64,000 bases of DNA. Source: Sipunculus nudus. Taxonomy: Eukaryota > Annelida > Sipuncula > Golfingiida > Sipunculidae. The stretch lies in contig CM049310.1 in assembly GCA_026874595.1 (NCBI GenBank), positions 35,502,058-35,566,057 of the forward strand, in the 5' to 3' direction. Below the pieces are notes generated by a model. The model saw only the letters and a program-made list of their open reading frames with translations. It did not search any database and was not told the origin of the DNA. The position numbers and the translations under genes are program-made. Position 1 is the stretch's first letter. Every line of letters starts with the position of its first letter. This document shows positions 10,538 through 24,017 of this stretch, one piece after another.

Positions 10538-10827
10538 TGCATCAATTGCCTCGGAGGGTAGGGTTAAGATGGGAGGGGTTCATATTTTAAGGTGGGGCAG
10601 ATGGACATCTAAAATGTGACATGGAGCTAAAGACTTGCTTATGTATTATGCAGTTTTTTTTTTAGAACTATACTATTTTTATCCAAACTCAGGAAAGTCA
10701 GTCCTATCACTTCATTAATAATGGACAGCCTCAAGTTAAACCGACTTTGGGATTCACCAGACCATCAGTTAGCCGACATCGTTTATTATAAATTATATTT
10801 TTCTGAAATGGTCCTGCATAGTATTAA

Positions 10828-11186
10828 GCGGCGTTTACCGGGGACGTGGTATGCGGAACGCGGCAGCAATACGCGGAATGCGGTATAGATTCGCTTGGGG
10901 CATTTATCGGGCTGGGGGTAAAACACTGGGATATGGGCACGAAAACCCGCTAGATCGCGCTGCAACCGTAGGTCATATATATGGTAACCAAAGCACATGG
11001 GCGCTATACCGCGCGCGGTATACCGAGCCATTTCTCCCCTGAAAATTCCATTTTACCGCGTGTCTCCTGCCGCATACCGCGGGCCCGGTAAACGCTTTAT
11101 GATAGAATAACTAAAGCGAAAAAGAAAATCTTTTTCGCATACCGCTAACCGCATATTGCATACCGCGAGTTTGGTAAACGCAGCTT
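10828..11186. mobile_element. MITE-like element flanked by TTAA, rich in GCGGTATGCGG motifs
   Basis: The left end GCGGCGTTTACC...GGTATGCGG is matched in reverse at the right end, which reads AAGCTGCGTTTACC...GGTATGC from outside in. TTAA occurs at both edges (10824-10827 and 11187-11190), the target of piggyBac-type elements. The interior is unusually GC-rich for this window and repeats GCGGTATGCGG-like and GCATACCGC-like words in both orientations. It begins 290 bp after the stop codon of the PLP-family gene and may lie in its 3' UTR. No transposase is present. Confidence 0.55.
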
Positions 11187-11189
11187 TTA

Positions 11190-14100
11190 AAGTGTACCTG
11201 GTATTTATGTAATGTATAATGTTCGTTAATCCGAAGGATCGATGATCGGCACTTTACAGAGACTGAAGTTTTCGGTTAATCGAGGCATCTCATTATACTA
11301 TATTCATAATTTAAATACGTGCTGAATACGCCTTGAGTCTAGGTTCACTAATAAAGCCAAAGTCACAGGGAATATGATTCATATAGCTTTGCGATACACA
11401 GCCGGGGAAAAGCCTATAAATTCTCAGATATAAAACCCTTAATGTTTTGTTTCACACATTGTGTCTGTGTCAAAATTCTGAAACTTACTTTATGTTATTG
11501 TTTGTGGTATATGATGTAGTAAAGCCTGCACACGCTAAAATGAGTAAAAAAAGACCTCGTGGGCCAAGCCGTGTCCTCATAAGATGAAAAATATGTATGT
11601 AAACCTTTTCAGCTATTTATGCATTGTTTTATTCCCTACAATAATTTTGTATTAAATACAAATAACCTTTCATAAGTTTTGTTGTTCGTCATGCGCACGT
11701 CTGATGAATATTCTGGCAAGCTGATTCAATAGAAAATGCCCAGGGGTCAAACATATATTAAATTACCATTTATTCTTAAGAATATCTCTAGAAACTATGG
11801 GGTATACAATAACAAGGTTTTTGTTTATATTTATACTTTATAATGTTATACTTATATCCTCTCACTCGCATGTCACTGCACTAGTATATATTAGGTAACC
11901 ACGAAATAAATATATAAATATTGCCGAAAGTTGATACGGTGGAAGGGATATTATAGATCTGTTACAAACATCGTATCGTGACAGAAGACCAATCTTTGTA
12001 TCTGCCAGGGGTCGTATCATATTGGCTCGGTGCGGTTTTACTTAAATGTGCAGTGTCCAACCAGAGCCCGACAATTAATAACAAAAAACTCTTGAGGACA
12101 TGTATTTGCAAAACAGATAAGCAATAAAATCACGTTTTATTCAATGATCCATATAAAAATCTTATATAACGAGATGACGTATTGCTTCTGTTTTTTTTTT
12201 TCTGTGGGCAAACTTTATTCCAAAAAGGTACGATGGCATTTTACGGAAGGCACCAGTGAAATCCTAGGAGGTAATCTAAATCACCATAACATATATTTTA
12301 AAGTTAAATGACAATAGACCATTGGCAGATAAGGTTTCACTGTCTCAGCAGATGATCGGGAGATTAAGCTGTATTGGGGCGGCTTAGTTTTAGAGACGGC
12401 TTCGTTTAGACTTGTTGAACAGCGACGGCTGTGTGCAGAGCAACGATTGATGAGGATTCAGGGGGAGGATGTAGTCTATCGTTACGTTCCATAGTGGGTG
12501 CTGTGTTCCCTTATTGTAAACAAGCGTCCAGTTTCGTATTTTCCTTGTAACTCCTACCTTTATTATACATTATAAAGTTGGCATAGAATATATTCCCAAC
12601 TGGTGGCCGATTTAATAGATGCGGTGATACAGATAATAATAAAAAATAACCCAATATCTTTATTTGGTGTTGTTGTAGGATCCTATTAATCTTTGAGGTC
12701 ATGGCGGTTATTTTCATGGCGCGTGGATACGAAACAAGATGCACTGACAGCGATCCGAATGTTTAAGCTGCAATAGCTACAAAAAATATGTTCTCAATTC
12801 ACTTATAGTCCCGTATACTGTTGTTTCCATTCATTGTTCTCATTGGAATAGGGAGATCCGGAGTAAAGGATGTTGCGCATTTATTTATTGATTTAATATA
12901 TAAAATAAATCACCTTTCAGGTGTACTCAGTAATTGGACTTAGCAAGAACAGAATTATCAGTGACAGAGAGCAGATATAATAGTTTTTATTCCATCATAA
13001 CAATATCACAGATGTACCATAACATTAAAAGAAAAAAAGACCACTCTTGGACTCCACACTGCCCTATCAGCATGTGTGAGTCTTAACCATAAATACTTCT
13101 TCGGCATTATAAAAAGTTCAGATTAAACAATTACATTCTTTTCATATTAATTAAACAGGTCAAAATATAAAAAAAATATGGCTCAAATCCCCAAAACTTG
13201 CAAGAAAGTGTTTTAAGGTGATTTCCTGTAAAATGGGGTCCGCTCAATAATATATAAAAAGTTTACTAAAACTGGACTCCATAAAAGTGAATATTTTCAA
13301 GTTGGCGTCCAAGATGGCCGCCAAGACCCTAAACTGGCCATATACAAATGTTTTATCCATAGGAACCAATGAAAACATCTTTATGTAGTCATGTTACTGG
13401 CTTATCCAATTTGGTTTCAAAAATGGCTACCAATTCCTTCAAAATGGCCATAAGTCATTTTTCATCATAGAGTTTTGATTTTGTTATGTGCTCATGGGCT
13501 GCATTTTTTTGCTGTTGTGGAAGTTTGTTCACATGTTATCCATCTATTAAGCGGTAGCGCATGAATTGTGCTTGTCACAGTTTTGAGTAAGTGGTCAAGC
13601 CACCATACAGTTACGTTTATAAAGTTTATATTTTTTCTTGTTTTTATTAAACTGGTGCTTGCTGACGTCCATGGTTGCAATTTCTTATAATTCCAGTTAT
13701 TTTGTTAAACCAGATACATCATTCACAGAGTACAGATGTGGGTGATATGAAGGAGGTTTTCCTGCAAATAAGCGAATTTGTGTTACATGAAGGGGTATAT
13801 TAAAAACAACTTGTTAACCCATTCAAATAATGGGATTTACGGTCTGCTTAAGCACATCACCGTCCATGAAATGCCAAATGTCACCACATACAAAAAATCT
13901 GCCGTGACTGCTGATAGATTCATAAATAAATGCAAGAATACGCCCTATCCATGCATGGGTCAAACGCTGGGCACAAATTATTGGCGATGTTAAAGTTCTT
14001 GAGGGCCATGGCTATGTAATTTCTCCTATGCATGAATAGTGAGATAAACATCGTTCTGCTTTTAGGCCAAAAAATAAAAGGTATGGTTCTCGGGCACCTT

Positions 14101-14386
14101 CAGCGTCACTTTTAACCCTCCGCAACAAAAATGGTATTTTGATTTACATCTTTCAAGAAGATAAAATAATACAATTTTAATGAAATTTCCTTCGTTATGT
14201 AGTGCTTTTACCTGTTTAGCAAAATATTCTGTTATGGTCATGCTTTGCCTGTTCATATGACATTTTTATCGTAACACACAAATAAGGTAAAAATAAAATA
14301 AAATAAAATACCGCCCTTCCGCACTGATTTCTAAAATAAAACGCCTGAGAACCATACCTTTTTTGGCCTCACAGATACATGTGATT
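11190..14386. other. Intergenic stretch between the two convergent genes
   Basis: No exon was recognised on either strand. 13260-13460 repeats words of the type AAGATGGCCGCCAAG, AAAATGGCTACCA and AAAATGGCCATAAG, suggesting an old short repeat. Open frames at 13492-13680 (-) and 13778-13993 (+) match no family I recognise and lack flanking splice logic. Confidence 0.5.
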
Positions 14387-14822
14387 GGCTGGCTGTGGAT
14401 TAATATTCTATGATTAACTACTAGCTGGTTACGTTCGTCTGTGATTGAATAATAGCTGGTTACGTTCATCTGTGATTGGCTACTTGCTGGTTAGGTTTGC
14501 CTGTGATTGGCTACTATCTGGTTAGGTTCGTCTTTGATTGGCTAATAGCTGGATAGGTTCTTCTTTTATTGGCTACTAGCTGGTTAGGTTCGTCTTTGAT
14601 TGGCTACTAGCTGGAAAGGTTCGTCTTTGATTTGCTACTAGTACTAGCTAGTTAGTTTCGTCTATGATTGGCTACTAGCTGGTTAGGTTCGTCTTTGATT
14701 GGCTACTAGCTAGTTAGGTTCGTCTTTGATTGGCTACTAGCTGGTTAGGTTCTTCTGTGAATTACCACAAGCTGCGGGTTAGTTTCGTCTGTGATTGGAT
14801 GCCAGCTTGGTACTTTCTTCTG
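14387..14822. repeat. 31-bp minisatellite, about 13 copies
   Basis: The unit is close to GATTGGCTACTAGCTGGTTA followed by GGTTCGTCTTT, repeated about 13 times. The middle copies differ at few positions and the outer copies are more diverged. The unit contains GATTGG, the reverse complement of a CCAAT core (CCAATC), in nearly every copy. Confidence 0.85.
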
Positions 14823-14907
14823 GGACTGGTCCATTGTTTTTCAAATCACCTTCGATGTAACTAAATGCTGCCTTTTTCAGTTCCAATGTTTCGTAAAAGT
14901 AAATCAT
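14779..14907 (-). CDS. Sulfotransferase last exon (tentative), tail overlapping a minisatellite
   Basis: After a weak acceptor (GAAAGACAG) the frame reads MIYFYETLELKKAAF, resembling the YEFYEFxxxxF end of HS2ST/UST, and continues to a stop at 14781-14779. The last 14 or so codons lie inside the degenerate end of a 31-bp tandem repeat. The acceptor has no clear pyrimidine tract, so the start of the exon is uncertain. Confidence 0.4.
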   Translation of the reverse strand: MIYFYETLELKKAAFSYIEGDLKNNGPVPEESTKLASNHRRN

Positions 14908-17900
14908 CTGTCTTTCATAAACATACACGTGTATATGAAATCCCTCGGTTAGCGTATGCAAACGGCCATGTTATACCCTATTCTTCAACAAACCAATCGT
15001 CCGGATACCTGATACGAAAGCGTGAATAAATAAACCTCTGTTCAAAGAGGGATCCGGCGGTTATATAATCAACGTTTAAAGGAAATAGACACAGCCACCT
15101 GGAATATTCAACATATCTGTTCGTAACAACTGAATCCAGATACTGCACTTGTCTTCAGTGGAGGCTCTACGCTGCTTCAGTCTGCCTCGTATACAAATCT
15201 ATCAAACTGTATTAAATCTGCGCTCTCTGTTTCAAGGCCTGTAGCACTGGAAGTCTTGCCTTGGGATTATATGCTGAACCGCTCGTGCTGGATTGCTATA
15301 CTTACAGCAAATGTTACATTCCTCATTCCTTAAAAAATGAATATCTAGTTGTTTCGGAGTCATTCATCACAATCACCGTTAAATACTGAATGGTGAACTA
15401 GATTTACTAATACATTGTTGCAATGACTAGTTCAGTTTTGTTATACCCCGAAAAAAAATGTACTCCGTATCAGACCGTTGTCTTGTGACTACGTGGTCCC
15501 TGCTCGTACATGAGATAACCTTTCTATTCCATAAGGAATTATCTGACAAATACTTACTTCATCCGTTAAATACTGCCAGGCTTTCATACCGCTTTATTCA
15601 GTATACGCATCTGCTCCTTGAATCTTTTTTCAACATAATGATAAAACTTGTACTCCAGAAGAAGATTTTCTCTTACTAATTTTTCGGTCAGATTATTTGG
15701 TATCTTTACCTTTCTGTTCTTCATCTTTTCTTTCAATTGACTGCCTAGAACAGAAAACATATAACTGTGTAACGGTAAATGTTATTTATATCCGAATAAT
15801 TTATATTATTAAATTAGTTATATTATTGCACTAATATCTACTCCCACCCAGTATTAGCACGATGAAATCAAAAGAAAGCACTTTCAAAACATTCAATACT
15901 AATGAAACACTGGGTAATAGAATTTTTTTCGCATATTTTAAATGAATAAAAGGCACAATATGGTAAAAAGTGCTGCACCACTTATATCGTGTTTATGCTT
16001 TATCATACTCTCGTCAACATTACTCTGCTGGCGTTTCTTTTTAATATAGCTTTAGTTCAAATAAATATGAACATGTCGCACTGTTTGTCATCTGCGGTAC
16101 ATTTTACCGTATAAACGAGTCAGCTGTATCTTGATTGTACTTACCATAAAAATCATACATGGATGAAAGCCCACTGAAGTAGCTAGGTACAAGATCCTCT
16201 AATACCTTTAGGAAGCCACCCATCTGCTCAGCTACCCCAACCACAAGGTAGTGCTCCGCTACGTTCTTCTTTGCCTTCTCCAGTGCAGCCATGGGGTCTT
16301 TACTGAAAGTGACAACACAGCACCGTGTTATATTGATATTCATAAGGGTGAACAGCCGTCAACATACTGCCACGAGGAAGCGCTCTTTGTCATTTATGTC
16401 ACTTATTACCAAATAAACCAGGACTCTTTCAACTTCAGCCTAATTCATTAGTCAAATGACGTTGAGTAATAGATTTATTGTTAAATATTTTAGGGATTTT
16501 AAAATATTCCGACAGGAAAATAGACCGAATTGGTCACGTATTTTTCACTTTTAGCCAGGCACAGACAGTTTGAAGTTAACTGTCCGAGACTCTTGTCACT
16601 CTAATGTAAATTTAATTTAAAAGAGAAATAAATAGTAAATTATTCGTTCCATTTGATCAGTGGCTTCCACCATGATACCTTTATTTTTGCTCCATTTGAA
16701 GGCTGATATAAAGTTTGTTAACTATATACCCGTTTGTAAAACAGTAAAAATTGTGGGGCGAGCACCTGTATGAAAATTTTCCTGCACCTTGTCCAGTATG
16801 CCATCATACTAGAAGGAGAGACCAACCAGTGCTTATGTAATAGCCCATGACTTTTATTTTCTATTTTACCCCAACCTTATCGCCAAAGGTCGCTTCTATA
16901 CTCAAAACTAACCTGTTCCAGTTGGGAATTGTGAGGATATCCCAAACTACTTGTCTCAACTGTCAAATTTTATTACATTTCACACAAACACATTTTTTTT
17001 TGTTTACATTTCACATTGCGTAGGCTTTCAAAATATTACTTATTATGTGAAGTCCTTGCCACAAAATACCAATGTTTACGTAATTTGCCTTGAAAAAACT
17101 TTTATCCAACGTAAATGATCGGCTTACATTAACCCCTTCACTACATTTATCCTTGTAAGTTTAAAAGGTTTTTCCAAGATCTTTTAGGTTGAAAAAAGAG
17201 ATGGGACTGAATAGGGAGACTGGCGGGCGAGCTTTAACTCCCTGACGCGGGTAGACATGTGCGTTATTTGAAATCAACTCACCCGCATATTTCATCATAT
17301 CCACAGAAGAAGCGAAGCTGGGAGGTGAATATATTATGTCCCCAACATCGCTTATCTCTCCTCTTTATACATACGTCATAGGATTCTGAAATAGTCACAG
17401 TTTATAGCATCATATAGTTTCAAACATGTTAATCAGTACTTTGGAAAATATAAGCACTGAAAGTCCTTAAAATTATTAATTTTACGTATAAATTCCCTTA
17501 ATTTTAATGGACAAAAAAATATGTGTATTGCTTCAGGTTGTAGGTCTATTTTTACTGAATGAAAAAGTTTAACAGCCAAGCCGTCCCTTACACATGGTCT
17601 TATTATCTCCAGTTCAATTGTTTAATACCTTCTGTGTCAGAGTAATCACAGTCCACGTATGTGTTTTCCATAAAATTATATCGGTACAATCTTTCACATG
17701 GACAAGACATACGAAAAAAAACAAACAAACAAGTAACATCGGTAGGGAGCTTGTAAATATATTGATTTGTGATGTTGCGCGTTACGGCCACCAGGTGGCG
17801 TACACACGTTGTTCATGTTTTCAGCCGCTGATCGCGCCCGGAAGAGCTTTCTTCCACATGTGCACCATAGAATGCAAACGGTTTTAGAACGTAAAAATCA

Positions 17901-20900
17901 TAACATTTTAAGGAGAATACGCTGCACTTCATGTGTATCATACTTGTATGGTATGTAAATATTTCTATTGAGAGCTTAGATAGGGTCTTCATTTACGTCT
18001 TGCAGGATATCGTAAAAGTTCTCAGGGGAGAATTTTCTTTATCGAGATCATGTTAAGTCGTCACAAACAGACCCGAACATTAAGTTGTATGTATGTTAAA
18101 CTTGAGATTGTTGCGCAGCCGCATGACTTTGAATAGATCGGACTGTACGAACAGGTTTTCTTATTAAAACAGAGGTCACTTAGGTTGAAGAATCACAATA
18201 TAAGGAAAACCCGCGGTTTGCGGAACCCAACCCCCACCCCCTTGGGCGGACACCCCGCTATAACGGACAATTCGTCCGGATCCGTGGTTCTCCGCTAAAG
18301 AGGGGTTTCACAGTTTAACAGTTCACTTACCATTTCGTCCCGCTTGTAATGCTTCATAGTAAAACCGTGACACCAGCCGCTCATATGGATCACGGATAAG
18401 ATTTATATAAATAGGTTTTCTCTCAAACCTGAAATAAATGGAACCATCTACAAGCACATGTCTTCTACGGTGGCTGATTCAGGACAAAGATAAAAAATAT
18501 TTATCTCGAGATAATATCTCGAGATCTCGACTTAACATCTCGAGATCTCGACTTAACATCTCGACATAGGATATCACCAAAAATTTAGTTTATGCTGTAG
18601 AAAAAGAAAATATTTATCTTTAGATGTTAAGTCGAGCTCTCGAGAAGTTAAGTCGAGATGTCGAGATATTTTCTCGAGATCTCGAGATAAAATTTAAATG
18701 AAATAAATAATAAATAAATAAGTCCACGTGGACGATTTTTTTCTCTATTTTCGAGCCTTAAATATGCGGTTATCTGTTAACAGGGCAAAAATTGTAACCG
18801 CTGGACCTTGAACTTCTTACTTTACCACCAGGGAGGTCGATAAAAAGTCTTATTGGAAACATCGTAATAGGTCTCTGTTACCCATATTCTTCGTGCTATG
18901 GGGCTCCGAAGTACCCCCCCCCCCTCCCAGAATAATGAAAAAAATGATACAAAAGCTCGAGTATCTGAACAACTAATGCGTTGGTCACAATGATTTCTTG
19001 CATGGATATTGATCATGAAGTGTTTCATCAGTTTCTGCAGACTGGTGGCGCCACCTGTATTATTTCGATTTTTTTACGATTTTTTTTTTCTATTTTTGAG
19101 ACTTTAAAGATACAGTCATCTGTGAACAGGGCACATATCATAAACGCTGGACCTGGAATCATTTAACTCTACATCCAGAGAGGTCCATAAAAAGTCTCTA
19201 TGGAAACATGGAATAAGGTCTCTGTTACCCATATTCTTTAAGCTATTGGGCTCCGAAGTACGCCCCAGAATAATGAAAAATTTGATACAAAAGCTCAAGT
19301 ATCTAAACAACTAATGTATTGATCACTATGATTCTTTGCATGGATATTGGTCATGGAGTGTTTCATTAGTTTTTTCAGACTGGTGGCGCCACTTTAAATT
19401 TTTCGATTTTCTACTAATTTTTTTCTCTTTTTTTTTGAGATCTTTAAAGATATGGTCATCTGTTAACAGGGCACAAAAAAATTGTAAATACTGGACCTAG
19501 AATCTTGTATCTTGACATGCAGGAATGCCCATGAAAAAGTCTTCATGGAAACCTGAATTAAGTCTCTGTCACCCATATTGTCCGAGCTATGGGGCTTATA
19601 AACATCCCCCCCCCCCCCCAGCATAATTAAATATTTGATGCCAAAGCAGGGCACTGCAAATTTAAACAATTTTCTTTCTCTATTTTTGAGACCTTTAAAG
19701 ATGCGGTCGTCCGTTATCAGGACACATATGTAACCATTGGTCCTAGGATTTTCTAACTTAACATTCAGAAAGGTATGTGACAAATATCCTTGGAAACTTG
19801 AAATTAGGTCTCTGTTACCCATATTCTCTGAGCTATTGGGCTTATAACCCCAACCCCCCCCCCCCCCCGCCTAATTAAAAATTTGATACCAAAGCAGGCG
19901 CAAATCATAACCATTTGAACTGGAATCTTTTAAATCCAGGGAGGCCCATGAAAAGTTTCTTGGAAACGTGAAATTAGGTCTCTGTTACCCATATTTTCTG
20001 AGCTATGGGGCTTATAATCACCCCTCAGAATAATTGAAAATTTGATACCAAAGTAGGGCACAAACATAACCATTTGACCTAGAAAATCCTAACTTGACAC
20101 CCTGAGAGTTCCTCAAAAGTTCTCCCACAGAAACCTGAAATTGGGTCACTGTGACCTCTATTCTCAGAGTTTTGGGGTATGTTTAAGCACCCCAGAAATA
20201 ATGAAGAGTAAACACAAATTGCCAAATTCCTCAGGAAAGATTGGTTGGATTGTCATCACATTTGTTGTGCTTATGGGTCTTGATGAACTTAAGCTAAGAT
20301 GCATGAACAATGATGCCACCTAAATTATCTTAATAAGCTGCCTGTGCAAGGACATATTGTCATCATGTCAGTCGGCTGAGCATCATGACCCATGGGTCAC
20401 TTGTTAAATAAAATGGTACCCACAAGGCATGCATGCAGACCTAAACATTTCTATTTGTGCGATTTCTCAGCCATGGCGCCAAATTCGCCGTTCAGGTAGA
20501 ATGTTTCAGATTCTTTAGGCTTTGACATCTTCATTACGGGTATGAATAATCAAATATTGAATTTAAATTGAACTTTTCTTCATCTCGCCTTAACTTAGGG
20601 GAAATAAAAAATTGTTGATTTCAAATGAATTATATTGTATTACCGTTCGGTTAAACAAAGTATAAATGGTCTTTGTTTTATTATTGCAATAGTAAGCACT
20701 CTTAACGTATACTGACCCTTTAACCACAGGCGCTTGAATTGTTATTAGTGTAGATTTCGTTTATATTTGTTAGTTTTCTGGGTCATTTCCTTATAACTAT
20801 TTCTTATCTGACATTTTCCTAGCGTTTTTCACACTGTATGGTCCATATCTTTATTATTTACTTAATATTTGAGATAGGCAGGCAAGAAGCCCCGGTTGTT

Positions 20901-21619
20901 AGATCCGACAGCCATGGTTAACAACCGAGGACGCGCTTTCTGATTGGTTGAAATGTCTACTACTGGAGTCATCAGATGGTGATTCCGCTGACGTAACAAT
21001 GATTCAGCAAGTCACTCATGTACTTCAAATTTAACATAAAACCGATGTGCCATGGCTGTCGGGCCTAACAACGGGGGCTTCTTGTCCGAGATAATTTTTT
21101 TTCCGCAGCAAAAAAATTTTTGGGTGAAATTTTATATCGAGATCTCGAGATGTTGTGTCCTAAATCAGCCATCATAGAATTCCATGCCCCAAACAGTATT
21201 TTTTTTTTGGGGGGGGGGGGGGGGGTTGCGGGAAAGGCTAGACTTGTGACAACTATAAGTACTAATGTTCGTGATAAAACAGATATATAGCAATTGAACA
21301 ATATATATGTATACTGTATCCCTTTTTGTACTATGTTGAAATGGGACGCATACTCTGTCATTTTCTGTACAATGTTGAACTTTCTGAAATACAATAATAT
21401 TATCTCTAATGTTCTACATTCATTAATAAAAACAGATTAGGTCAGAATTTTTAAATGCACAATTGCGTCTACTACAAAACTGTCTACTTATCGATTATTC
21501 ATAGTGATTGGATTCCAGTGCAATTAGACGTTAGACATAAGCATTTTGACGTTATACGTTAGATATTCGTGGACATTAAGGTTCTACCTGAAATACGAAA
21601 CCGGATCTCGGTGGTTTCA

Positions 21620-21692
<73 letters not shown>

Positions 21693-23960
21693 CCAGTCAC
21701 GGATTTTATTATAGAGTTAATTTTATTGCTATCTAATATTGACAAGTTCTTTCATAACCTGTCGATATATCATGTTGATAAGTTTTTTTAATTAAAATCT
21801 GAACAGTGCCGTTGAGCCGAAGCCCGTTTAGTATTTCAGAATTACAATAAACGATGCATATTTATCCAACCAACGCTCAGGATTCCGTTCCCTGTTATGA
21901 GTACAGCTTTAAAAATATTGGTTATAAAGATGTGTGTATATGCATAATTTCCAGATTCATAAATTATACTTACAAAGAGAAGTCTAAATATAACATATGG
22001 CGTATATAGACTAGCGGTTTCTTCACATTCATAAAACTCTCAGTGAAGTTAGCGGCCTACAACAAATAAAAACGAATCAAGTGATCACTGAGGCATTTCA
22101 ATTAATTGCCAATGGGTATATATCTCCCTCGGTTTCTCTGAAATAATATGTGTTTGTTAAATGTAACAATGTTGAAGAAAGCATCTCATTGGGAAACAAA
22201 ATGTGTTTAATATACGGTAAAGGCCACAATGTATACCCTGAACATGAATAAGGAAAATATGGTCAGATGATAATAAGAATAATATTAAAATAAAAATAAC
22301 ATGAACAAATAAAAAAGAACAATTTTATTATTTAAATGAAAAATATACATTTTCGTAAGGCAACAAAAAATATTGTCAGCAGACTCTAAAAACAAAAATT
22401 TGTTGCAAGCGGCCGAAATTCGCTATTTTGCTCAGCGCTCAGATCCGTGCTTTGGGTGTGAACATTTTGTGAATGATCGATGTCCGTGTTTACTCAGTGC
22501 ACATACACGTATAAATAGTTGATGTCCAATACAAAAGACAATCATTAGTCAAGTAAGGTCCTTGAGTATAACACCTATGTGAAATGGTACGCTCCAGTGG
22601 TGATAAATTACCACTCACGATAATATCTGTGACACGTGGATACACGGTAGTGTAAGCTGTTGTCCATTTACACCAGTACGCCAAATACACAGTTTAAAAG
22701 AAATGCAGAACTATTTGATTGCCCTGTTTATTCTAATAATAAGAAGACTAAGAAGACGCGGAAGAAATATAGAGTATTTGTATTAAAATAAACCAAACAA
22801 AATTTCGTAAGGTAAGGCGTCACATAGATTCATCTTACTGGTTATATGGGGTTTGACAATCGTATTGACAATTTATCCTAATCCGGTAGAGGGCGACACG
22901 TACAAGTTTCTTATGTTTTGGTAAACAAGATACATTTTTATCATCATGTCGTGTTTGGGTAGCGAGAAGTTCACTCAGGGTTCAGAAAACGAGTTTCATT
23001 AGCAGCAGCAAAGAAGAGGAAGCAAAAGAAAAAAAAAAACACCAATCAAACTCAGTCTCGATCTATCAGGGGAGGCCCTCCTAAATTTATATTCATACAC
23101 TAGGATGACGTCACACCAAAAGAGGCACCTGCCAATGGCCGCAGGATAATGTCTGCCCAGCTGTTGGTCACGTGACACCATAACCAACATACTCTCAAAA
23201 AATGACCTCAATAGATCAGTGCCGATAACTATTTCTGGAATGTTTGGGATCACGCTTATTTGACATCGTTGAGACATATTTTTTTTTCAATTGAAACTTA
23301 AATGACCTTAGGAAACCTTATTAAAATATACCGTAGGCATGTTTAAATTTCAACTGAACCTTAACCGACCTTAGGAGACATTATGCATAGGCAGGTTTCC
23401 CCTATCTGAACTTGGGTTGTGCACGCGTTGTGAATGACCGATGTCCGTGTTTACTGCACATACATGTACAAATAGTTGATGTCATTTACAAAAGACAACC
23501 ATTAACAAGTATTGTCCATCAATATTACACCAACGGGGTCTGGTTCGCTTCGCTGATGATAAATTACTACCCCCGTTAATATCTGTTTCACGTGTAGGCA
23601 CGGTAGTTTAACCTGTAAACTTTTACACCAGAACGCCATATACATTTCCACGTAATCTGAGAAATTCAGAACGGCTTGCTCTCTCTGTTGCATCCTTTTA
23701 ACCATTAGCTGATTTGGTTTTTAGAGAAATGTATACATCATCCGTTCAGTACATCATTTATTCATGATATCTGAGACTGAATGAGGAAATCCAGTAAACT
23801 ATTAGAGAGGCTGGGAGTGAAGAAACACGAACACGAATGCAGAGGCGGTTTGGAGAATCAGAATGCCTGTGTGAGAAGTATCGAAACAAGGAAGTTTCAC
23901 TGATATTACCATCTTAGTAATACAGACCAGGGTGTTTATTACCATACAATATATGTATAT

Positions 23961-24017
<57 letters not shown>

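Noticed and set aside
13492-13993. ORFs on both strands between the two genes
   Set aside because: No family motif, no splice context, and stops abound in neighbouring frames; possibly an old repeat.
17603-17791. - strand ORF reading RYNFMENTYVDCDYSDTE
   Set aside because: Tempting as a sulfotransferase segment, but that frame cannot splice to both neighbours; the overlapping frame can.
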